Below, piece by piece: positions 1 through 9,231 of a stretch of 64,000 nucleotides of DNA; within the stretch, counting starts at the first letter, position 1, and each line of letters opens with the position of its first letter. The stretch comes from Flavobacterium salilacus subsp. salilacus. Its GTDB lineage: Bacteria; Bacteroidota; Bacteroidia; Flavobacteriales; Flavobacteriaceae. Where the stretch lies: NCBI RefSeq assembly GCF_004634195.1, contig NZ_SKBP01000007.1:1-64000 (forward strand), written 5' to 3'. A model generated the notes under the pieces. The model saw nothing but the letters and a program-made list of their open reading frames with translations. It was not told the DNA's origin and ran no database searches. The translations under genes were made by a program, and so were the position numbers.

Positions 1-22
1 CCATAGTTAACTTGGTTCAATG

Positions 23-53
23 AAAAGCCCCTGCATTGCAGGGGCTTTTTTTT
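23..53 (+). terminator. Rho-independent terminator
   Basis: A 10-bp GC-rich stem (AGCCCCTGCA and its complement) is followed by a run of eight T. It ends transcription coming from a gene left of the window; because A residues precede the stem it may also work on the other strand. Confidence 0.85.
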
Positions 54-93
54 ATATACGATATACAAAAATGGTAATAAATGCGTTTTAGCT

Positions 94-101
94 TATATTT
101 G
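94..101 (+). promoter_or_regulatory. Bacteroidota -7 element upstream of porZ
   Basis: TATATTTG matches the Bacteroidota sigma-factor -7 consensus TAnnTTTG exactly and lies 26 nt before the porZ start codon. No clear TTG -33 element is seen at the usual distance, so the call rests on the -7 match and its position. Confidence 0.5.
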
Positions 102-126
102 CTTTGAAATACTACATACATAGTTA

Positions 127-2391
127 ATGAAACGTTTTTTCGGGATATACATATTTCTTTTTGCTTATACTCTTTTTGCACAAAACGGTCAGCAATGGGT
201 TGGTCATTTTTCATATAATAATATACAGGATATAACACAGTCTAACGGCAGGGTATATGCCGCTTCCGAAAGTGCTATGTTTTCAAAAAGCCTTATTACC
301 AATGAGCTAAAAACCATCACATCAGTAGATGGGCTTAAACCCGAAACCATTACAGCCATACATTACAGTGCCGAATATAACCGTATTCTTGTGGGCAGTG
401 ATAACGGATTGCTTATTGTTGTAAATGGTGATAATACCTTTTTAAATAAAATAGATATAGTAGAAGAGGCTACGGTACAGACTTCTAAAAAGCGAATAAA
501 CCACATAGCCGAACATGAGGGGAAGGCCTATATTTCGTGCGATTTTGGTATTGCCGTTTTCGATATCGCTTCGCTCGAGTTTGGCGATACGTACTATCTT
601 GGTCCTAACGGGGCAGAGATACCTGTAATACAATCAACAGTATTTAACGGATATATATATGCGGCTACAGCGACTAACGGGGTGCGCAGGGGGGAATTAT
701 CTGACCCGAACCTTAACGACTATAACCAGTGGGAAGAGCTATATATAGGAAGCTGGAGCGGTATTACTACTTTTTCTGATAATCTTTTTGGTGTAGATAA
801 CGGAGGGACTCTTTTTCGATTAACATCCGGTTTACAGCCTATTACCACAATGGGCAGTGCCGCTGTAGATGTCAGGTCGGCTAATGGTTATATGGTAGTA
901 ACCAGCCCAAACCGTATTATTGTTTATGATGAAGACTTGCTCCAGATTTTGCAACTCAATGGGTTGCCGGGGCAAAATGTTATATTTACCTGTGCAACAA
1001 TAGTATCCGAACAACTATTTGTAGGAACGAGGAACGATGGAGTAATACAAACGTTTCTTAACAACACTTCAATTTCCGAAAATATTACACCAAACGGCCC
1101 TTTGCTGAGCAGTGTTTTTTCGATCGAAAAAACAGCCAATGCTTTATGGGCGGTATTTGGGGGGTATAATTATCAGTTTGTGCCTGATTATGCAGACAGG
1201 GGTATTAGTAAGTTGACGCCCGAAGGGTGGGTTAACATCCCTACCGAAGATGTACTGGGTGCAAAATCGCTTAGCGATATTGCTGTTAACCCTAACAATA
1301 CCACCGAGGTATATGTATCGTCTTATCATAACGGTCTTTTACGGATTGAAGATGATGTACCTGTACAACTGTATGACGAGAGTAATAGTGCGCTGGAAAA
1401 CCAACAACAGTTGAGCGGCTTTGCCAACCTTAGGGTAAACAGCCTGTATTTTGATGATACGGGCGGGTTATGGATGACTAATGATTTGACAGAAAAGCCT
1501 TTAAAAGTTTTTCGTAACGGTAACTGGACATCTTACAGCTTTGTTGATGCAGTAAGTGCACCAAAATCGGTAACCTACCAAAAAATGGTTATTGACAGGA
1601 ATGGTACTAAATGGATTCCTTCGGTTAACAGAGGGCTTATAGGTTTCAACGAAAGCCTGAATAATAAGTTTATTGTAATCAGTGATGATGATATTGGCAA
1701 CCTCCCTAACGAGTATGCAAAGTGTGTAGCTATAGATAACAGCAACAGGCTGTGGATAGGTACATCAGGAGGGTTGCGGGTACTGCCCGGCATAGACCGC
1801 TTTTTAACCGATGATGTATTGAGCACCAATGCTGTTATTATTGAAGAAGACGGGCTGGCACAGGAACTGCTTTATGAACAGAATATAAGTGATATTGAAG
1901 TTGACGGCTCTAACAATAAGTGGATAGGAACGGCAAGCTCCGGCGCATTTTTAGTATCGCCCGACGGGCAAAGAACTATTTTTCATTTTACAAAATTAAA
2001 CTCGCCTTTACCCAGTAATACTATAAATGATATTGCTATAGACTCTAAAACAGGCGATGTTTATTTTGCAACAGATAAAGGTATGGTTGCCTATAAAGGG
2101 ACTGCTACAGAGGCTGCAGGCGACTTGAGTAATGTATATGTATATCCTAACCCTGTGCGCCCGGGGTTTGAAGGTGAGGTAAAAATAAGCGGGCTTATAG
2201 ATAATGCCAACATAAAGATAACCGATATAGAGGGCAACCTTGTATATGAAACCACCTCCGAAGGTGGTACTATACTGTGGGATACTACTGCCTTTGGGCG
2301 GTATAAAGTAGCATCGGGGGTATATATGATTTTTATAGCCTCTGATGATGGTGCTGAAACCAAGGTTAAAAAGGTAATGATAATACGATAA
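127..2391 (+). CDS. porZ: PorZ-like type IX secretion system beta-propeller protein
   Basis: A 754-aa protein with an N-terminal signal peptide (about residues 1-18, ending FAQN). Repeated beta-propeller blades follow (phrases such as 'LWIGTSGGL', 'KWIGTASSG', 'VYFATDKGM'), typical of two-component-regulator propellers. The last 80 or so residues (from 'VYVYPNPV') form a type IX secretion C-terminal sorting domain. PorZ of Porphyromonas gingivalis has this architecture and similar length, and acts at the outer surface in attaching anionic LPS to type IX cargo. The gene sits directly before recO, an arrangement I recall from flavobacteria. Function is inferred from architecture and context; a generic secreted propeller protein is the alternative. 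Confidence 0.8.
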   Translation: MKRFFGIYIFLFAYTLFAQNGQQWVGHFSYNNIQDITQSNGRVYAASESAMFSKSLITNELKTITSVDGLKPETITAIHYSAEYNRILVGSDNGLLIVVNGDNTFLNKIDIVEEATVQTSKKRINHIAEHEGKAYISCDFGIAVFDIASLEFGDTYYLGPNGAEIPVIQSTVFNGYIYAATATNGVRRGELSDPNLNDYNQWEELYIGSWSGITTFSDNLFGVDNGGTLFRLTSGLQPITTMGSAAVDVRSANGYMVVTSPNRIIVYDEDLLQILQLNGLPGQNVIFTCATIVSEQLFVGTRNDGVIQTFLNNTSISENITPNGPLLSSVFSIEKTANALWAVFGGYNYQFVPDYADRGISKLTPEGWVNIPTEDVLGAKSLSDIAVNPNNTTEVYVSSYHNGLLRIEDDVPVQLYDESNSALENQQQLSGFANLRVNSLYFDDTGGLWMTNDLTEKPLKVFRNGNWTSYSFVDAVSAPKSVTYQKMVIDRNGTKWIPSVNRGLIGFNESLNNKFIVISDDDIGNLPNEYAKCVAIDNSNRLWIGTSGGLRVLPGIDRFLTDDVLSTNAVIIEEDGLAQELLYEQNISDIEVDGSNNKWIGTASSGAFLVSPDGQRTIFHFTKLNSPLPSNTINDIAIDSKTGDVYFATDKGMVAYKGTATEAAGDLSNVYVYPNPVRPGFEGEVKISGLIDNANIKITDIEGNLVYETTSEGGTILWDTTAFGRYKVASGVYMIFIASDDGAETKVKKVMIIR

Positions 2392-2417
2392 ATAAGGAAA
2401 CCAGACACTTTAATAAT

Positions 2418-3131
2418 GTGCTCGTAAAAACTAATGCAATAGTAATCAGCTCGCTGCGCTATCAGGAAAAAAGCCTGATTGTAAAGTGTTTTACAGCATC
2501 TGACGGGCTGAAATCGTATTATGTAAGAGATGCTTTTTCTTCCCGGAAAAGCAGCCAAAAAACGGTTTATTTCCGCCCGTTGAATATTCTGGAGATAGAG
2601 GCTTCTCATAAAAATAACGGCAGGCTGGAGTATTTTAAAGAAGTGCGATTGGCACATCCGTACCACTCTATAAATACGGATATTGTAAAAACCTCCATTG
2701 CTATATTTATATCCGAGATATTGCATCATTGCATTAAAGAGGAGGAGCAAAACCAAAACTTATATAACTACCTGGAAACGGCTTTACTTTGGCTGGACAC
2801 GCATGATGAGGTGGCTAATTTTCATTTAATACTGCTGCTGGAAATTACAAAGTTTTTAGGGTTTTATCCTGAAAGCCCTGCTAACAGTAATCCGTACTTC
2901 GAAATGTCCGACGGGGTTTTTATACCTTTTGAAACCATAAGCTGCCTCTCCGAAAAGGAAACGGTTTTGCTGCGAAAATTGATGTTGTTGAAACCCGACA
3001 ATGCAGCCAAAGTATTTCACGTTTCGGAACGGCAAGCTCTTTTAAAGATATTGATGGATTACTATTCGCTTCATATGGATGGTTTTGTACGCCCCAAATC
3101 TATCGAGGTGCTTAAAGAGGTATTCAGTTAG
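2418..3131 (+). CDS. recO: DNA repair protein RecO
   Basis: A 237-aa protein of normal RecO length. It has an N-terminal OB fold (starting 'MLVKTNAIVISSLRYQEKSLIVK', residues 1-80) and a helical C-terminal domain. RecO works with RecF and RecR to load RecA on SSB-coated gaps. The start is GTG; the overlapping ATG two bases earlier is out of frame and stops at once. It begins 26 nt after porZ and is probably co-transcribed with it. Its last 8 bases overlap the tail of the convergent prophage spanin-like gene, so recO is the left host border of the prophage and is intact. Confidence 0.9.
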   Translation: MLVKTNAIVISSLRYQEKSLIVKCFTASDGLKSYYVRDAFSSRKSSQKTVYFRPLNILEIEASHKNNGRLEYFKEVRLAHPYHSINTDIVKTSIAIFISEILHHCIKEEEQNQNLYNYLETALLWLDTHDEVANFHLILLLEITKFLGFYPESPANSNPYFEMSDGVFIPFETISCLSEKETVLLRKLMLLKPDNAAKVFHVSERQALLKILMDYYSLHMDGFVRPKSIEVLKEVFS

Positions 3132-3786
3132 CCGTTACAGCTATACCGGTTACAAACCCTGCTGCAAGCCACATATACCATTTTTTATACCAGGGTTCGG
3201 GTACTGTTACATCGGCTGCTTGTATGGCGGTAACGTTTATGTATGGGTTGGTATTGGTAACATCGGTTACCAGTGTTTGCCTGCCCAAAAACCACTTGCG
3301 TTTAAAGCCTGTTATTACTGTGGTTTCTGTCCAGGTTGTAAAGGGTTGTATGGTAAGGCTGTCGTTAGTAACCTTATAGCCCATGCTGTACCATTGGGTT
3401 TGGGTAAATCCTTTTCGTTCAAAATAATCCGTTGTGTCTTCTGCGGAAGCGGGATATAGGGGCTCATCAAAAGCAAAATTGACAGGCTCTAATTGTATAT
3501 TGCTTTTAAAACGGGTTAGGTTTTTTATGGTTTTAAACTCGGCTGCCAATGCAGCCAGTTCGGCATCTTTTTCAATAAGCTCCTGTTGTAGTTGTTGTTG
3601 GGTTAGTTGCAGGGTTTGCCTGCTTGCCGTTATGGTGCCCAGTTTGTTTTTGTAATGTTTTATACTGTCGGTTAACGCTTCTTCGTTTTGCTTGGCGATA
3701 TTTCGATAATCAGTATTTTTTTCGCATTGTAAAAGCAGTACTGTTATAAGTACTGCAATTACACTATACGAGATGTATCGTTTCAT
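3124..3786 (-). CDS. Spanin-like (Rz-type) phage lysis protein
   Basis: About 220 aa, with one N-terminal membrane segment (around 'YSVIAVLITVLLLQC'), a coiled-coil stretch rich in Q, E and A (roughly residues 30-90), and a second hydrophobic segment at the C-terminus. The position directly after holin and endolysin and the single-anchor coiled-coil design fit an Rz-like spanin that joins the membranes at lysis. The ATG at 3786 forms an ATGA overlap with the endolysin stop, which is why I prefer it to the ATG 12 nt upstream. Its stop overlaps the recO end. The role is inferred from position and topology, since spanins diverge widely. Confidence 0.55.
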   Translation of the reverse strand: MKRYISYSVIAVLITVLLLQCEKNTDYRNIAKQNEEALTDSIKHYKNKLGTITASRQTLQLTQQQLQQELIEKDAELAALAAEFKTIKNLTRFKSNIQLEPVNFAFDEPLYPASAEDTTDYFERKGFTQTQWYSMGYKVTNDSLTIQPFTTWTETTVITGFKRKWFLGRQTLVTDVTNTNPYINVTAIQAADVTVPEPWYKKWYMWLAAGFVTGIAVTAN

Positions 3787-4313
3787 AAATTTACCCACTG
3801 ATAAATCTTGCCGTTTATGGTCTCGGTAAAAAAGTCTTCGTTATCAATTTTTGCTTTTAATTTTTTCCAGTTGTAGCCAAAGGTTTTTTCGAGGTGGGGG
3901 TAATCTTTAAACGATTTCCAGTCGCCGCCCCATTCCCAACCTATGGATTTAAAGTAGTTAACTACTTCCATCCAGTCGGCAGTACCATCTTTATCATCAT
4001 CTGATTTTGTATTCCATGATGCTGATTCGAATGTTCCGTTTCCGTCTTTATCCAGCAGGATGATGATGTCCATTGCCAACCCATAGTTGTGTATGGACTG
4101 CCATGGCTTTGCATTGGTTACTTTATTGCCGGGTTTGGTTCTGCCTTGTGCATATAGCGCTGCTTGCTCTTCGGCGGTTCGCAGGGTACTGCTAAACCGG
4201 AGCCGTACGCCTTTGCCCAATAGCTTGTTGTTTACATGTTTGTAGGCTTCGAGCACTTCGTTGCGCAGGCCGGGGTGCATTAGCTTAATTCGTTCAATTG
4301 TTATTTTGTCCAT
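3783..4313 (-). CDS. Phage endolysin, M15 (VanY-like) peptidase
   Basis: A 176-aa protein with the M15 D-Ala-D-Ala carboxypeptidase / L-Ala-D-Glu endopeptidase layout. It has R45 in 'STLRT', H75 and D82 in 'HNYGLAMD', the 'GWEWGGDW' block and H141 in 'DYPHLEKT'; these are the zinc ligands and catalytic surroundings seen in T5-type endolysins. It would cut peptidoglycan stem peptides at lysis. There is no signal peptide, consistent with release through the holin encoded just upstream (20-base overlap). The spanin-like gene follows with an ATGA overlap, completing a lysis cassette. Confidence 0.85.
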   Translation of the reverse strand: MDKITIERIKLMHPGLRNEVLEAYKHVNNKLLGKGVRLRFSSTLRTAEEQAALYAQGRTKPGNKVTNAKPWQSIHNYGLAMDIIILLDKDGNGTFESASWNTKSDDDKDGTADWMEVVNYFKSIGWEWGGDWKSFKDYPHLEKTFGYNWKKLKAKIDNEDFFTETINGKIYQWVNL

Positions 4314-4849
4314 TGTTATTATTATAAGTAAATCGTTCTAAGTCAAGGTCTTTATTAAACGCTTTAATTTTTGTTATCCAACCTAACGGCGGGAAAACGC
4401 CGTTGGTTAGCGCACTCATGTTCATAAATGCCGAACCTGCAGGGTATAGTATTACAATGAGCCTTGTTACTATCTTCAGGTAATCATATATCAGCGTTGC
4501 TTCCTTAACTACATTGTGTATTATTTCAAACAGGATAGCTGCGCCGGCACATAATGACAATTTTGTGATTAAACCTACAGCATTTTTTTTTGATTGTAAA
4601 ATCGTTTATTTTAAAGGCATGATAATAACTACCTATAACATGGTCAATGGCTATGCAGGTTAAAACCCCTGCGATATAATCACTGTTAGACACTCCCCAA
4701 CCCGTTACTTTAGAAACGAACCACGTAGGGATGCCCACCGCGACTGATAATTTTGTTGCGCTCCAAATTTTAACAAAAAAACCTCCTACGTGTAGGTAAT
4801 AAAGGCTTTTAGCTAAAAAAAATGTAAGCGATTTCAGTAGTGTTTTCAT
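4294..4849 (-). pseudogene. Phage holin, split by a +1 frameshift at a poly-A run
   Basis: Two overlapping reading frames together encode one holin-like protein of about 184 aa. The first (4526-4849) carries the N-terminal hydrophobic half and ends in an unrelated tail. The second (4294-4560) carries the C-terminal half from 'LSLCAGAAILFEI'. They join at nine consecutive A on the coding strand (T at 4583-4591): with eight A the frame reads on as 'TIKKNAVGLITKLSLC'. The fused product has several membrane segments, and lysis genes follow directly, as in holin cassettes. The extra A may be a real mutation, a read error, or a programmed slippage site. Confidence 0.65.
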
Positions 4850-4860
4850 GCTTTGTTTTT

Positions 4861-5088
4861 TTATTCTTCAATTTCTACACTGGCAATCTCTTCGGGTGTT
4901 GCATCTTCGCTAAACTCGCCCGTTTCCGGGTTTATTTTCGCGATATAAAACTTCTCGGTACACAAGTGCTCACTTGCTGCATAAGGAGAGCCTATTTCTT
5001 CTAAACGTGCATTTAGATTTTCAGGACTTATTATATCTTCACACCATGCCACACGGTTGTTTTCAGTATTATAAATTGTATATATCAT
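4861..5088 (-). CDS. Small acidic phage protein of unknown function
   Basis: A 75-aa acidic protein (ending 'EEIASVEIEE') encoded just downstream of the tail fibre gene and before the holin, in the same direction with short gaps (5 nt and 11 nt). No motif is recognised. Small proteins here often act as fibre chaperones or attachment accessories, but nothing in the sequence proves it. The coding call rests on tight packing within the late operon. Confidence 0.6.
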   Translation of the reverse strand: MIYTIYNTENNRVAWCEDIISPENLNARLEEIGSPYAASEHLCTEKFYIAKINPETGEFSEDATPEEIASVEIEE

Positions 5089-5093
5089 AGTTA

Positions 5094-8000
5094 TTAATTT
5101 GTGGATTTTTTAAATATTACCTCTGCTGATTTTTGTACCATAGCATCGTCTGCATTCGCGTTTTGTAATGTAAGTATAATATAATTATCTACTTCAAAAT
5201 CAATGGTTACACCTGAAGGCAAACTGCTATTATCACTTTCTCCGTATTGGTTTGATATAAAATCAGGAAACCCATAAGTACTTCCGCCTGCTTTAATTGT
5301 AATAGTCCTGCCATATTCTATAAATTGCCTGCCTGCTACTATAGGAGTCCAAATCCCTATTCTTCCGTCAGTTCCGCTTAAAGTATCGGAGCTTCTTATA
5401 TAAGCAGTTAGTGTTACATTATCATTACTACCAATTTTTAGATATTTAGCAACGAAAGACAAAGTTCCGGCACTTAAAGTGTTAGCAGGAATAAGGTATG
5501 ACTTTATAATCGTGTTAGTAGTTGTACCTGTAATTGTAGTACTGTCTGTAACATCATTATGAAGGATGCGTGGTGCATGGGTATCTACGTATTTTTTCTG
5601 TACATAATCGAGGGATTGAATGTTTGGAGTGAAATCTTGTTCACCTATTAAACCTCTTGCTGCTGGATCATCTGTATTAATAGCGAAACCAGTAGTACTG
5701 TCACCTGCACCAAAAAATGATACATAACCTGTGTCAGCATCGTTAAAGAAAAATCTCATGTTACCATCATCAAATTGTAACCCTCTTGTGAAATCTGGGT
5801 TAGTTGCTGATTGTGAAATTATAGAGGTATAATCTTCTATCTCTATATCTCCAGTAACAGGATTACCTTCTGTTGTTCCTGTGAGTGGGATAAAGCTATT
5901 ATTTTCTAACTGTGATGTTTTAGAAATTACAGTTTCTTTATAACTTTCTCTTTCGGGTGAACCTAATGAATAGAAGCCTATTGAACTATCGGCAATAAAA
6001 CTATCTCCGTCATTATATTTCCCTCTCAATAAAGTAGCTGTTGTTGTAAGCTCAGGGTTTAGATGAACATCCCCATTGTTCATAACGCTGTTATTGTTGC
6101 TAATTTTAAAGGGTAATTCTTTTTTTGTGATAAGTGATAAATCGCTTGTTGATACAGCTACATACCAATTATTAGGGGTGGTACTTCCACCAGTATGAAA
6201 TAAAATAGCACCGTTAAACTCTGAAATCCAATGAGGTGTTACCTGATTAGTAGAACCTGTACTTAGTGTTATTAAATTTTTGGATATAAACTGCTTTTTA
6301 AGCAAATTATATTTAAAAATACCTACATAATCATAACCAGCTGAGGTATTGTCAACATAAGGTATAAAAACCTCATCATTATATATTATAAAAACACCAT
6401 CTCTTCTTACCCTTTCATTTGAGCTTATATTACCTACAGTAAATAATACCTCTGGGTTTTCTAAATTTTCATCAAATTTAACTAATCTATTACCTGCTGT
6501 AGTTGAGGCAGATAACATCATGTATATATTGTTTTTATATACCTGTATCATACCAGTAGAACCATTATAATCACCATCTACAGCTAACTCTTTTATGGTT
6601 AAATCGGTTAAATCGTACGGGTTTACTTTTAATATTTGTGTTGGTACAGTAGAGTTACTGCTTTGTGTTCTTGTAGTCAGATACCAAAAGCCTCTGTTAA
6701 TTCTCGAAGCATGTAGTGCAAAAGGCACGTTGTTACTGTTCTTATATATCTCTGTTAATTCTCTATATTCAAAAGATTTAGGAATTAGTACGTTATTTAT
6801 TATTTTGCAATCTATTAAACTCAATAAAAATAAATTTCCCGTAGCCTCAACCTCATTATATAACTGACCTGTCACAAGTATGGTATTACCCATTATTCCA
6901 ACCCAATTTGTACTCCAAACTTCGGCTTCGGTATAAACACTAATATCTAAATTCCTGTCAGTATCTGTACGATAAAGCATATTATTACCTCTATCCGTAG
7001 CACTATCGTATGTACAATAAATTTGAAAATCATCCGGTATATTCAACCCATCAGCAACCGCATCCAACTGCCCTTTGGTAACCGCTTGATTATCTGATAC
7101 TGCTGGCTGTATCTGTACTCGCGAATTTATGGTTACTAAATCATTTTCTATATTTAAAAAATTATCATTGTAAGTAAACCCTATACCGTCTGTACCAGCA
7201 CCTACGGTAGATATGTCACTACCATCATCACTGGTTATTTGCCATCCGGTTACTATTGTGGCTATACTTCCGCTTTCTAATACAGATTGTAAATTAGGAA
7301 TAACAGTGGGCGATATAATACTGTTAGTAATACCTATAAAATCTCCCTCAACAAAATTATTTCCGGTCGAGCCTCCATACGTTCCCGGCTCTCCCACAAA
7401 TATTGTTATATATAGAACATCTTGAGCATCTTCTCCCTCGCCTTCTGTTACTGTATAGCTAAAGTAATAAGTCATATCCTCATCACTAAAATCTCGTTCT
7501 TCGGAGTTGGCAGTACTCAAAAAATTATCTGTCGATTCAATGTTTCCTAAAGGGATTATTTCCGTTGTATCAGATTCTGTGATATCATCAGGTTGCAGGT
7601 TTTCCGAAGGCAGGACATACAGCATGGCAGATGTTATGGGTGTACCGCCAACGCCCCAAGAACCTTTACCGCCTAAAAACAGAAACCAATATTTAACCGT
7701 TGGGATTGCCGGAGGGCTTCCGGGTCCTGTGAAACCCGGAGGAGTTTCTAATTTTATTCCATACAGTAATACCGGGCTTTGAATCTCCGAAATGTTTAAA
7801 GGATATTGTGTATTAACCTTTGTAACTGTTTGCTCTAACGGTGTTAAAGGATTTACATAAAAGTTACCTATGTTTATTTTTACCCCTGTATTGTTTTGAT
7901 TTACAGGAGCTATATTACTATTGGTAGTTGCCACCAAATCAGCCTCTGTTAGCGTACCGCTGTATATACCTGCTGCGCCCACAAACTGCACAAAATATAA

Positions 8001-8720
8001 GACTTCTTCCTGAGTGTAACTGAAATAGTAGGTTACAATATTATCGTTTTCATCAAACGTTCCGGCATCGCTAAAATCGCGCTCCGTGCTGTTAGCTGCA
8101 AGCAGATAGTTTCCGGTGGGCAGGTTTCCTAAATCTATTATTGTGGCACCGGGGTTGTCGGTAACATCATCAGGCTCTGTGTTAAAGATAGATAGTATTT
8201 TAACATTATTTACGCTATACGGATTAACATCGCTAATGAGAGGAGGCGAATTACCCCACTTACCCTTACCATCTAAAAAAATAAAAATATATTTTTTACC
8301 CCCTCTGGTAAAAACGAAAAAGATAGGCGTTTTTGTTTCATCAAAAATAAGGAAAAATGGTTGCGAATTTAACCAAGCAACAGCCTGTGTATTTGTTATA
8401 TCACCCTCTCCTATCAGCTCTCCAAAAATAAAATACCTGCCTACATTGTTTTGATTGAGAACAGGACTGGAACTTCCGCCTGACGTTAAACGACTGTAAA
8501 TAACATCTATTATACCTGCCTGCAATGCTTCGGCACTTTCATAAGTAGTTCCGTTTAGCTCTATATCGGTATATTCTGTAAAATCAACCAATACATCTGA
8601 ATTTTCATAGCAGTTGAATATTTTTATTTTATCCCCCGCAATTTTTGATATATAATTTTTAAAAAACTGAATACCATTCAGGGTAAACCTACTCTCGTTT
8701 AAACTGTTTATTATAATCAT
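5094..8720 (-). CDS. Large tail fibre / host-recognition protein
   Basis: A 1208-aa protein, the second longest in the prophage, rich in T, S, N and G. An N-terminal region is followed by two related modules (about 88-272 and 273-478). Both contain 'GKGxWG' (residues 151 and 351), 'ERDFSD' (213 and 408), a 'YYFSYT' strand and an 'NxNIAPV/NSIISPT' end, so the second is a diverged duplicate. A middle region (about 560-900) has propeller-like strands and the last 200 aa look like a receptor-binding tip. Position at the end of the structural genes and next to lysis fits a tail fibre. Specificity cannot be read from the sequence. Confidence 0.75.
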   Translation of the reverse strand: MIIINSLNESRFTLNGIQFFKNYISKIAGDKIKIFNCYENSDVLVDFTEYTDIELNGTTYESAEALQAGIIDVIYSRLTSGGSSSPVLNQNNVGRYFIFGELIGEGDITNTQAVAWLNSQPFFLIFDETKTPIFFVFTRGGKKYIFIFLDGKGKWGNSPPLISDVNPYSVNNVKILSIFNTEPDDVTDNPGATIIDLGNLPTGNYLLAANSTERDFSDAGTFDENDNIVTYYFSYTQEEVLYFVQFVGAAGIYSGTLTEADLVATTNSNIAPVNQNNTGVKINIGNFYVNPLTPLEQTVTKVNTQYPLNISEIQSPVLLYGIKLETPPGFTGPGSPPAIPTVKYWFLFLGGKGSWGVGGTPITSAMLYVLPSENLQPDDITESDTTEIIPLGNIESTDNFLSTANSEERDFSDEDMTYYFSYTVTEGEGEDAQDVLYITIFVGEPGTYGGSTGNNFVEGDFIGITNSIISPTVIPNLQSVLESGSIATIVTGWQITSDDGSDISTVGAGTDGIGFTYNDNFLNIENDLVTINSRVQIQPAVSDNQAVTKGQLDAVADGLNIPDDFQIYCTYDSATDRGNNMLYRTDTDRNLDISVYTEAEVWSTNWVGIMGNTILVTGQLYNEVEATGNLFLLSLIDCKIINNVLIPKSFEYRELTEIYKNSNNVPFALHASRINRGFWYLTTRTQSSNSTVPTQILKVNPYDLTDLTIKELAVDGDYNGSTGMIQVYKNNIYMMLSASTTAGNRLVKFDENLENPEVLFTVGNISSNERVRRDGVFIIYNDEVFIPYVDNTSAGYDYVGIFKYNLLKKQFISKNLITLSTGSTNQVTPHWISEFNGAILFHTGGSTTPNNWYVAVSTSDLSLITKKELPFKISNNNSVMNNGDVHLNPELTTTATLLRGKYNDGDSFIADSSIGFYSLGSPERESYKETVISKTSQLENNSFIPLTGTTEGNPVTGDIEIEDYTSIISQSATNPDFTRGLQFDDGNMRFFFNDADTGYVSFFGAGDSTTGFAINTDDPAARGLIGEQDFTPNIQSLDYVQKKYVDTHAPRILHNDVTDSTTITGTTTNTIIKSYLIPANTLSAGTLSFVAKYLKIGSNDNVTLTAYIRSSDTLSGTDGRIGIWTPIVAGRQFIEYGRTITIKAGGSTYGFPDFISNQYGESDNSSLPSGVTIDFEVDNYIILTLQNANADDAMVQKSAEVIFKKSTN

Positions 8721-8724
8721 TTTT

Positions 8725-9231
8725 TTATCCTATTTTGGTAAATCGCATCCCTTGGTTAGTGTTCGCCACTCCGCAGTTCTTTTTATACTCCTCATTGTTT
8801 GTTCTTACCAGCCAGTTGTGCACGCTTTCCCATACTTTATAGGCAGCATCACGGTTAAGCTGGTATATTGTTTTTTTGGTAGTAGCCTCTACAGGACGGC
8901 TGTCACTATTCAGTTTTTCTACTACCGAAAACGGCGTATCCGTTACCGATGCAAACATCATGTAACGGGCATAGGTAAAGTAGGACAGTACCATTTTTAA
9001 ACCATAGTTGGTATAGCTTATACCGTCCTTTTCATAAATACCGCCTTCCAGTAAGACTGTAAAATCTTCGGGCGACGCCATAACAGCATTAAACAGCTTT
9101 TCGCCCAGCAACGGCTGTATATCCAGTAGCTGTGCATCCAGTATCATTTCGTTCAGCTTGGCATCATTGGGTGTTTTAGATATTTGCTTGTATTGTGCAA
9201 TATCATTCCGGGTTATTAAGGGCTGCATCAT
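8725..9231 (-). CDS. Phage head-tail connector-like protein (DUF6712-type)
   Basis: A 168-aa protein starting 'MMQPLITRNDIAQYKQISK'. It contains 'LDIQPLLGEKLFNAVM' and a conserved 'YFTYARYMMF' block, features of the small Bacteroidota phage protein family that follows the portal gene and is thought to act as a head completion or connector protein. It overlaps the end of the portal gene by 29 bases and ends 4 nt before the tail fibre gene. Family assignment is from recalled pattern; the role is inferred from position. Confidence 0.6.
   Translation of the reverse strand: MMQPLITRNDIAQYKQISKTPNDAKLNEMILDAQLLDIQPLLGEKLFNAVMASPEDFTVLLEGGIYEKDGISYTNYGLKMVLSYFTYARYMMFASVTDTPFSVVEKLNSDSRPVEATTKKTIYQLNRDAAYKVWESVHNWLVRTNNEEYKKNCGVANTNQGMRFTKIG

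Noticed and set aside
1..126. A tRNA or small RNA at the window start
   Set aside because: Only a terminator hairpin and a promoter element could be supported; no cloverleaf is seen.
2091..2756. 221-aa minus-strand frame
   Set aside because: It runs across the porZ end and the recO start on the opposite strand, with no start signal or family resemblance; a shadow of the two real genes.
4294..4560. Second half of the holin as an independent gene
   Set aside because: It starts inside the first frame with no ribosome-binding context and continues the holin when one A is removed; treated as one split gene.
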